From NCBI GenBank assembly GCA_007123395.1, contig SKLD01000016.1:1-5074 (forward strand): a stretch of DNA of 5,074 nt, read 5' to 3'. The stretch's first letter is position 1, and every line of letters begins with the position of its first letter. This stretch comes from Opitutales bacterium. Lineage in GTDB: Bacteria; Verrucomicrobiota; Verrucomicrobiia; Opitutales; Oceanipulchritudinaceae. Under the pieces are notes generated by a model. That model was not told where the DNA came from. It searched no databases and was given only the letters and a program-made list of their open reading frames with translations. This document shows positions 1-4,063 of this stretch, in pieces. Made by a program: the position numbers and the translations under genes.

Positions 1-152
1 CCGCGCACGCCCGAAGCCCACACCGACGCCGGAAGCACGCCGACCGTTCGCGCGACCGCTGCCGCCTCGTGGCGGAGGCTGAAGCACACCGCCTACTTTC
101 CCCGCCGCCGCAGGTCGGGGGCTGAAGACACCCCGACTACGGAACTTCCGCG
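1..152. repeat. GC-rich intergenic repeat, copy A (cut by window edge)
   Basis: This stretch matches 448-600 almost base for base, with about four substitutions and one single-base deletion over ~152 bp (roughly 97% identity by eye). It begins exactly at the window edge, so the true left end is unknown. It contains a short inverted repeat (CCGCC at 62-66 with GGCGG at 71-75) and the phrase GGCTGAAGCACACCGCCTAC, which is echoed in weaker form near 269-286. No convincing coding frame runs through it. It could be a dispersed intergenic repeat family or the remains of a local duplication. The sequence alone does not say which. Confidence 0.85.
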
Positions 153-268
153 CCGCGCGCCGTCCGGCTCTCCCTCTTCCTCTCCCTCCGGTATGAGCCA
201 ACGCCCAAATGGGGATCGCGCCACGCTGAGCCCCGTGCCCGCCTCACCTCCGCAAGCTTCCGTGCCTC

Positions 269-282
269 GCTGAAGCTTCAGC
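269..282. repeat. Perfect 14-bp palindrome GCTGAAGCTTCAGC
   Basis: GCTGAAGCTTCAGC reads the same on both strands. It is followed by CTAC, so the local phrase CTCGCTGAAGCTTCAGCCTAC resembles GAGGCTGAAGCACACCGCCTAC inside the two long repeats (near 74-95 and 521-542). It may be a diverged third unit of the same repeat family. A protein-binding role is possible, but nothing nearby supports one. Confidence 0.6.
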
Positions 283-334
283 CTACGCTACCGTCCGACT
301 CCGCCGTGTGTCGCACACACGCCACCGGTTTTTT

Positions 335-400
335 TGGCAGAAACATGGGGGCAGAAACATCGATGCACCCACCCATTTTTCTGCCCCCATTTTTCTGCCA
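335..400. repeat. Large imperfect hairpin made of tandem 14-bp units
   Basis: The left arm 335-360 pairs with the right arm 375-400 at 24 of 26 positions, around a 14-nt loop (361-374). Each arm is itself a tandem pair: GGCAGAAACAT at 336-346 and again at 350-360, and the complementary ATTTTTCTGCC at 375-385 and 389-399. The only two mismatches (C344 with T391, C358 with T377) fall at the same position of each unit. A run of T precedes the left arm (to 335) and a CA tract follows the right arm. There is no T-tract after the stem on either strand, so it is not a standard intrinsic terminator. It looks like a palindromic intergenic repeat. Confidence 0.75.
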
Positions 401-413
401 CACACACACACAC
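399..413. repeat. CA dinucleotide tract
   Basis: Seven CA units plus a final C directly abut the right arm of the hairpin. A short GTGTGT at 306-311 could pair with it and enclose the hairpin in an outer stem. This is a simple-sequence repeat in non-coding DNA, so it is a plausible site of length variation. Confidence 0.6.
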
Positions 414-447
414 TTTTTCCCGAACGTCTGCCGCAACGGCCGGACCC

Positions 448-600
448 CCGCGCACGCCCGAAGCCCACACCGACGCCGGAAGCACGCCGACCGTTCGCGC
501 GACCGCTGCCGCCTCGTGGCGGAGGCTGAAGCACACCGCCTACTTTCGCCGCCGCCGCGGGTCGGGGGCTGAAGAGCACCCCGACTGCGGAATTTCCGCG
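448..600. repeat. GC-rich intergenic repeat, copy B
   Basis: This is the second copy of the sequence at 1-152, offset by 447 bp in the same orientation. Differences from copy A are G for C and G for A in the GCCGCCGCCG segment (near 548-560), one extra base in GAAGAGCACC, and two substitutions near the right end (GACTGC, GGAATTTCC). Similarity stops at about 600, where the sequence passes into the terminator region of the neighbouring minus-strand gene. The left boundary at 448 is only where copy A meets the window edge, so the real unit may start earlier. Confidence 0.85.
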
Positions 601-618
601 TCGGCTACCGCGGCCGGG

Positions 619-655
619 AAAAAGACAAAGCCACCCGCGTGCCTGCGGGTGGCTT
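619..655 (-). terminator. Intrinsic terminator of PEP-CTERM gene 1
   Basis: Positions 628-638 and 645-655 form a perfect 11-bp GC-rich stem (AAGCCACCCGC with GCGGGTGGCTT) around a 6-nt loop. Read on the minus strand, the stem is followed at once by TGTCTTTTT (627 down to 619). It lies 68 bp beyond the stop codon of the minus-strand gene ending at 723, so it is well placed to end that transcript. Confidence 0.9.
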
Positions 656-722
656 GTGCGATCCATCCAATTCCGGTTCGACCCCGCCCGCCTCACTTGC
701 GGCGGCCATGGGTCGCAAAGCT

Positions 723-1556
723 TCAGCGAAGGCGCCGGCGGGCAACAAAGACCAGCGCCAACAGCCCGATCAAAGCCGCGTAGGTGGAGGGCTCGGGGAT
801 GACCACGGCGTCCCAGCTTTCGCCGATGCGGATTTGATCAATGTTCGCTTCGCCAGCACTCGCACCCTTGCGCATCCAGAGCGTGTTCAACTCGGTCACC
901 CCGATGTTGCGTCCAGCGTCGGTGTGAATAGCGGTGTTCTCACCCTGAACCACAGAAGTGGGATCGAGATACATCGTCATCGTTGAATTCGCCGTATCTC
1001 CACCGAAGAAAATCTCGGCCACGACGAGGCGCGTTTGGCCCTGAATCAACCCGGCACCCCCGCCCGATTGCTGTGACGTTCCTCCGCCGGCATCAATGAC
1101 CCGCGTGCGGTGAGCGCTGCTCTGCAGAGCGAAACTCACGCTGCTCGCTTGGTCGAGGGCACCGCCGCCGATCCCCAGCCAGGTGAAGTGGTCGCCACTC
1201 ACGTGGTTGAGGAGAAAACTGACGTAAAAGGTTTCATTGGCGGCAATGGTATCCGGCAAGGTGAGGGCAAAACGGGACTCTCCTCCGCCAAAAAGCGACA
1301 GCCGGTTGGTGCCGGCCGGGTGGCTGACCGTCCCACTGGAGTAGGAGAGACCGCCGACAGCGACGGTGGCGTGATCTGCGGTGCCATTGTCATTGCCGCC
1401 CGTATAGGCCCAGCCGGCTTGGCCGTCGAGGTTTCCGGCCGTGAGCCCGTCGAACGTTTCAGCGAATATAACCTGCCCATGCGCCGCCGCGCCGCACAGC
1501 GCGAAGGCCGCGAGGGCCGGAAGGAGTGTGAGGCGTTTTGAGTATGAGGTCATCAT
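723..1556 (-). CDS. Exported PEP-CTERM sorting-domain protein 1
   Basis: This 277-residue protein has an N-terminal signal peptide (basic MMTSYSKR, hydrophobic LTLLPALAAFALCGAAA, likely cleavage near AHGQ, residues 26-28). A Gly/Thr/Ser-rich beta-type body follows (about 30-245), ending in NIDQIRIGESWDAV, a closing phrase often seen in verrucomicrobial concanavalin-like surface proteins. A PEP-CTERM tail completes it: IPEPS at 253-257, a hydrophobic helix, then ARRRLR. Known PEP-CTERM proteins are exported and handled by an exosortase at the tail, so it probably ends up at the cell surface or in the matrix. The frame stays open upstream to 2762 across the antisense of the regulator. The start at 1556 is preferred because AAAGGA lies 8 nt upstream and a signal peptide begins there; an ATG at 1553 is the alternative. 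The gene is divergent from the regulator at 1713 and ends at a terminator. The body has no recognised enzyme motif. Confidence 0.9.
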   Translation of the reverse strand: MMTSYSKRLTLLPALAAFALCGAAAHGQVIFAETFDGLTAGNLDGQAGWAYTGGNDNGTADHATVAVGGLSYSSGTVSHPAGTNRLSLFGGGESRFALTLPDTIAANETFYVSFLLNHVSGDHFTWLGIGGGALDQASSVSFALQSSAHRTRVIDAGGGTSQQSGGGAGLIQGQTRLVVAEIFFGGDTANSTMTMYLDPTSVVQGENTAIHTDAGRNIGVTELNTLWMRKGASAGEANIDQIRIGESWDAVVIPEPSTYAALIGLLALVFVARRRLR

Positions 1557-1564
1557 CTTATGTT

Positions 1565-1570
1565 TCCTTT
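1565..1570 (-). promoter_or_regulatory. Ribosome binding site of PEP-CTERM gene 1
   Basis: AAAGGA on the minus strand lies 8 nt before the ATG at 1556 and 11 nt before the second ATG at 1553. It decides against the much longer upstream open frame and favours the first of the two adjacent ATG codons. Confidence 0.75.
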
Positions 1571-1636
1571 GATTTGTGATTGAGGAGATGTGGAGGACAA
1601 ACGATAGCAAAAGGCTCTTCGGAAAACTATCGCATT

Positions 1637-1644
1637 TTGCGCAA
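1637..1644. promoter_or_regulatory. Candidate operator site 1 (TTGCGCAA)
   Basis: TTGCGCAA is a perfect 8-bp palindrome flanked by A/T-rich DNA. It lies 22 bp centre to centre from the related TTGCGTAA at 1659. The 7-bp core TGCGCAA recurs at 2916 in the gap after the regulator. It is a candidate binding site for the neighbouring XylR/AraC-type protein, inferred from position and recurrence only. Confidence 0.4.
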
Positions 1645-1658
1645 TAAACTCTATTAAA

Positions 1659-1666
1659 TTGCGTAA
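1659..1666. promoter_or_regulatory. Candidate operator site 2 (TTGCGTAA)
   Basis: TTGCGTAA differs by one base from the perfect palindrome at 1637 and sits two helical turns away on the same DNA face. AraC-family dimers commonly bind two sites on one face, which fits, but binding is not shown by the sequence. Confidence 0.35.
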
Positions 1667-1697
1667 TCCTAGGTTTTGGGTGCAGACAGAGAGAGCG

Positions 1698-1704
1698 AAA
1701 GGGA
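1698..1704 (+). promoter_or_regulatory. Ribosome binding site of the regulator gene
   Basis: AAAGGGA ends 8 nt before the ATG at 1713. This favours 1713 over the earlier in-frame ATG at 1659, which overlaps candidate operator site 2 and would add 18 residues (MRNPRFWVQTERAKGNAA) not expected in the family. Confidence 0.75.
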
Positions 1705-1712
1705 ATGCAGCG

Positions 1713-2834
1713 ATGAAAACGGTTTATTTGACCTTGTATTTGGAGACCTTGCTGGCGCGGGAAGTGTTGCCGGGCATTGTGCGCTACGCGCGGGCGCACG
1801 GGGGCTGGAACTTCCAAGCTTTCAACCGTCTTCCCGGGGACGGGGTGGCTTTGGACGGAGTATTGGGAATCCTTGTTGAGAAAAGACACCGCCCGCAAAT
1901 CGATGCCCTGCGCGCACGGGGGATTCCGATCGTGGGACTGTCCGGTTTTGATCCGCCCGCGGGGATTCCGACGGTCGCTCATGACAACGAAGCGGTGGGC
2001 GCGATGGCGGCGGACCATTTGCTGGAAAAGGGCTATCGCCGCTTTGCCTACATTCACCTCCCTGACGCCGCCAACTCGGCGGACCGGCTGAAGGGGTTTC
2101 GCGACCGCTTGAAAGAGCGGGGGCAGCCGCCGCCCGAGGTGTGGAGCGCGGCACCCAATGAGCTGCGTGAGCGGTTGCGAAAAACGGCGAAACCAGTGGG
2201 GGTCTTCGCCTTCAACGACCATCAGGCGCGGGAAGCGGAATCGGCCTGCCTCGATGCGGGGGTGAGCATTCCCTCGGAGCTTGGCCTGCTGGGGGTGGAT
2301 AACAACGCAATCGAATGCGAGTTGTGCCCCGTGCCCTTGAGCAGTATCTCGATGCGGTTTGACCAGACGGGCTGGGAGGCGGCGCGGATGCTGGACGCCC
2401 TGATGCGGGGCGAAGATCCGGAAGCGCCGCCGCCCCTGAAACCCCTGCGCGTCGCGGCGCGGCTGTCGACCGATCCGCTGCGGGTGGAAGACGCGCTCGT
2501 GCGGCGCGCCCTCGCCCGCATGAACGCGACCATGGGCGCATGGGCGGGCGTGGAGGCGCTCGCCCGGGAGCTGGGGGTGTCGAAGCGCGCCCTCGAATTG
2601 CGCTTCCGCGAGGCGACCGGGCAATCGATCCACCAACGGCTGCAGCAAATGCGGGTGGAGGAGGCCATCCGCCTCTTCCGCGAAGAGCGGACTTCGGTCA
2701 CGGAGACGGCGGCAAGGGTGGGTGTGACGGATGTCAACCGCTTCGGGCTTCTCTTCCGGCAAATAACGGGGCGGACTCCGTCGTCATTCCGCAAGCTGGC
2801 AGAACATTCAAAGCCTGCCCGCCCGAACACTTGA
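1713..2834 (+). CDS. XylR-type transcriptional regulator (PBP-like sensor + AraC HTH)
   Basis: This 373-residue cytoplasmic protein has a length close to that of XylR-like regulators. Residues 1 to about 255 resemble the sugar-binding fold of LacI/XylR proteins: VAHDNEAVGAMAADHLLEKGYRRFAYI (88-114), GVFAFNDHQAREA (163-175), and GLLGVDNN then LSSISMRFDQTGWEAARML (191-198 and 209-227). Residues ~260-361 form an AraC-type DNA-binding domain with two helix-turn-helix units (AGVEALARELGVSKRALELRF, 278-298; TSVTETAARVGVTDVNRFGLLFRQ, 327-350) and the usual closing GRTPSSFRK. Related proteins activate or repress carbohydrate genes on binding a sugar; the ligand here cannot be read from the sequence. 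The start follows a good ribosome site. The gene lies between two PEP-CTERM genes, which are its likely targets. No convincing terminator follows, so some read-through to 3016 is possible. Confidence 0.92.
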   Translation: MKTVYLTLYLETLLAREVLPGIVRYARAHGGWNFQAFNRLPGDGVALDGVLGILVEKRHRPQIDALRARGIPIVGLSGFDPPAGIPTVAHDNEAVGAMAADHLLEKGYRRFAYIHLPDAANSADRLKGFRDRLKERGQPPPEVWSAAPNELRERLRKTAKPVGVFAFNDHQAREAESACLDAGVSIPSELGLLGVDNNAIECELCPVPLSSISMRFDQTGWEAARMLDALMRGEDPEAPPPLKPLRVAARLSTDPLRVEDALVRRALARMNATMGAWAGVEALARELGVSKRALELRFREATGQSIHQRLQQMRVEEAIRLFREERTSVTETAARVGVTDVNRFGLLFRQITGRTPSSFRKLAEHSKPARPNT

Positions 2835-2914
2835 GAGCGGAGCCGGTCTTTTCCGGTCCGGACGTCGAAGTCCTGTGTCTCCGAACCCATATTGTCCATA
2901 TTCTGGGTAAATTT

Positions 2915-2922
2915 ATGCGCAA
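2915..2922. promoter_or_regulatory. Candidate operator site 3 (ATGCGCAA)
   Basis: ATGCGCAA shares the TGCGCAA core with the site at 1637 and has A/T-rich flanks as well. It lies about 35 bp upstream of the -10-like TATACT, a typical place for an activator to act. Assignment to the adjacent regulator is inference. Confidence 0.35.
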
Positions 2923-2952
2923 TTTTGGGTAGTATTTCGCGTCTCGATCCTG

Positions 2953-2958
2953 TATACT
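2953..2958 (+). promoter_or_regulatory. Possible -10 element (TATACT)
   Basis: TATACT matches TATAAT in five of six positions and is preceded directly by TG. Transcription would begin near 2964-2968, about 50 nt before the gene at 3016. The best -35 at 17-bp spacing (TAGTAT, 2930-2935) is poor. Confidence 0.4.
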
Positions 2959-2968
2959 ACGCGAAACA

Positions 2969-3019
2969 ATGCAACACTGCACCATGATATCTAACCCCGA
3001 ACCTCCCAAAAGCCCATGA
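2969..3019 (+). CDS. Possible 16-codon leader ORF overlapping the next start
   Basis: An ATG at 2969, with a second in-frame ATG at 2984, opens a short frame encoding MQHCTMISNPEPPKSP. It ends at TGA 3017-3019 and overlaps the ATG of the following gene (3016-3018) in an ATGA junction. Neither ATG has a ribosome site, and the predicted transcript start lies only a few bases upstream, so it would be read as nearly leaderless. The overlap is the type used for translational coupling. It may still be chance: the frame is short and no homolog could be checked. Confidence 0.25.
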   Translation: MQHCTMISNPEPPKSP

Positions 3020-3930
3020 AACCAAAAACACGCATACTCTCCATTATCGCCTTGGCCGGTGCCTCCCTCGCCTCGGGGCAGAATCTCATCTACCATTATG
3101 ATTTCGACGCCAACGACGGCACAGGCACGACGGTGAACGATGTCTCCGGCTTCGGCGCACCGGCCCACGGAACAACCTACAGCGGAACCCCTCTCTTCAA
3201 TGGCGAGACCGATCGGTTCGGCAGTGCCATCCCCTCGCCCAACGGCGGTTTTTACGCTGACTTCTCCGGCACAAATGATCAGGACCGCACACGCCTCATG
3301 GTCGAAGACACGTCCAAATTCGACAATCAGATCGCGGGCGGCTTGGGAACCGGAGCGTTCACCGTCACGATGATGCTGCGCGACCTTGCCGTGGTGGGCG
3401 CGGGCAACAGCCAGGACGGTTTGTTTTGGGGCGAGCGTTTCAGCGGAGGCGACGGCAACCGGGTGGGCTTGCACCAAGCCGCTCCCGGAGCGACGACCGA
3501 CGTGAGTGCTCTCCCGATGGAAGTCCGGGTCAACGGCACGACTGCGAGCCTCGGAAACGTGGATCTGACGAATTCAGCGGTCGGCGACAGCAACGGCTGG
3601 CTTTTCATGGCCCTCACCTACTCGGTGGCGGATGACACGGCCCGCCTCTACGTGGCAAAAGAGCTTTCCGGAGGCGTGTGGGTCGACCTGACCGAAGTCG
3701 GATCGGCAACCATCGCAGCCACCTCGATCGACTCGCTCACCCGCGGCTTGGTTTACGGAGGCTCCTACCAAAGGAACAACCCGAAGGCGAGATATGATGA
3801 CTTCCGGGTGTATGATGGCGTGCTCGACGCAAGCGCACTAGCCGCCATCCCCGAACCCTCCACCTACGCGGCCCTGTTCGGTTTGCTGGCCATCGGTTTT
3901 GTGGCGTGGCGCCGCCGCCGCAGGGCCTGA
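3016..3930 (+). CDS. Exported LamG-like PEP-CTERM protein 2
   Basis: This 304-residue protein has a signal peptide (MKPKTR, then ILSIIALAGASLASG, cleavage likely around residues 21-22). A jelly-roll, LamG/concanavalin-type domain spans about 24-275: it opens LIYHYDFDANDGTGTTVNDVSG, has GTGAFTVTMMLRD mid-domain, and closes with ARYDDFRVYDGVLDASAL, a standard end of such domains. The PEP-CTERM tail follows with IPEPS at 278-282, a hydrophobic helix and WRRRRRA. Such domains often bind carbohydrate, but the ligand is unknown; no hydrolase motif was seen. The tail predicts exosortase processing after export. There is no Shine-Dalgarno sequence before ATG 3016, unlike the other two complete genes; a short frame overlaps the start instead. 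The gene lies downstream of the XylR-type regulator and ends before a strong terminator. Its tail is nearly identical in DNA to that of the gene at 723-1556. Confidence 0.9.
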   Translation: MKPKTRILSIIALAGASLASGQNLIYHYDFDANDGTGTTVNDVSGFGAPAHGTTYSGTPLFNGETDRFGSAIPSPNGGFYADFSGTNDQDRTRLMVEDTSKFDNQIAGGLGTGAFTVTMMLRDLAVVGAGNSQDGLFWGERFSGGDGNRVGLHQAAPGATTDVSALPMEVRVNGTTASLGNVDLTNSAVGDSNGWLFMALTYSVADDTARLYVAKELSGGVWVDLTEVGSATIAATSIDSLTRGLVYGGSYQRNNPKARYDDFRVYDGVLDASALAAIPEPSTYAALFGLLAIGFVAWRRRRRA

Positions 3931-3969
3931 GGCAGATTTTTTCGTTTCATAGAGCTATAGTAGGGTTAT

Positions 3970-3999
3970 AGCGCGGGCCGCAAGGTCCGCGCTTTTTTT
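3970..3999 (+). terminator. Intrinsic terminator of PEP-CTERM gene 2
   Basis: AGCGCGGGCC (3970-3979) pairs with GGTCCGCGCT (3984-3993) through ten pairs, one of them G-U. The loop GCAA is a stable GNRA tetraloop, and seven T residues (3993-3999) follow. A weaker stem, GCTATA (3954-3959) with TATAGC (3967-3972), overlaps its foot. It lies 39 bp after the stop codon. There is no T-tract on the other side, so it serves the plus strand only. Confidence 0.92.
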
Positions 4000-4063
4000 C
4001 TGACGCGTTCGGCTACTTCCGGCTTCGCCCGCACATGCAGGGCTAAACCGCGACATCGGCCAC
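4000..4063. other. Short convergent intergenic gap
   Basis: This gap separates the plus-strand terminator from the end of the minus-strand aminotransferase gene. It is GC-rich and carries no gene. No convincing terminator for the minus-strand gene is seen here, so its transcript may run into the 3' end of PEP-CTERM gene 2. Confidence 0.5.

Larger units (their letters stand above)
153..447. other. Gene-free stretch between the two repeat copies
   Basis: No reading frame here has a credible start, ribosome site and protein-like composition. The open frames are low-complexity translations rich in Arg, Pro, His and Thr that run across repeats. Visible contents are an unbroken pyrimidine tract at 168-189, a perfect palindrome at 269-282, a GTGTG/CACAC inverted repeat at 306-318, the large hairpin at 335-400 and a CA tract at 399-413. 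No tRNA or rRNA was recognised. Confidence 0.6.
1557..1712. promoter_or_regulatory. Divergent promoter region between PEP-CTERM gene 1 and the regulator
   Basis: This 156-bp gap must carry the promoters of both divergent genes. It is clearly richer in A and T than its surroundings between about 1600 and 1680. No hexamer pair close to a standard -35/-10 consensus with good spacing could be chosen on either strand. It holds two TTGCG(C/T)AA palindrome-like sites (1637-1644 and 1659-1666) and an inverted repeat CGATAG (1602-1607) with CTATCG (1627-1632). The inverted repeat could form a stem in the leader RNA of the minus-strand gene or bind a dimer. Confidence 0.7.
2835..3015. promoter_or_regulatory. 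Regulatory gap upstream of PEP-CTERM gene 2
   Basis: This 181-bp non-coding gap turns AT-rich from about 2885. It holds a weak GTCCGGAC palindrome near its start without a T-tract, so no terminator is called for the regulator. Further on it has ATGCGCAA (2915-2922) and two overlapping inverted repeats: GTAGTAT (2929-2935) with ATACTAC (2954-2960), and TTTCGCG (2935-2941) with CGCGAAA (2960-2966). A -10-like TATACT lies at 2953-2958 inside the repeats. No good -35 is seen at the usual distance, which would fit an activator-dependent promoter. Confidence 0.6.

Noticed and set aside
335..400. CRISPR array or intrinsic terminator
   Set aside because: There are only two units per arm, with 3-bp gaps instead of spacers, and no T-tract follows the stem on either strand.
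283..783. Several open frames of 70-150 codons on both strands across the repeat region
   Set aside because: They overlap each other in many frames, cross the hairpin and the repeat copies, lack ribosome sites and have repetitive composition. High GC content explains the absence of stops.
1659..1712. Earlier in-frame ATG for the regulator at 1659
   Set aside because: It has no ribosome site, overlaps a candidate operator and adds residues unlike the family. ATG 1713 has AAAGGGA at good spacing.
1557..2762. Long minus-strand open frame (about 400 codons) antisense to the regulator, fused in frame to PEP-CTERM gene 1
   Set aside because: The translation is low in complexity and rich in Arg, His, Pro and Gln, typical of the antisense of a GC-rich gene. 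The signal peptide and ribosome site at 1556 mark the true start, and the opposite strand encodes a clear XylR-type protein.
2841..2874. Terminator after the regulator gene
   Set aside because: Only short stems (CCGG/CCGG, GTCCGGAC, GGAC/GTCC) can form and no T-tract follows.
3574..3771. Small antisense frames within PEP-CTERM gene 2 and the aminotransferase
   Set aside because: They lie wholly within well-supported genes on the other strand, or in another frame, and show no ribosome site or recognisable protein features.
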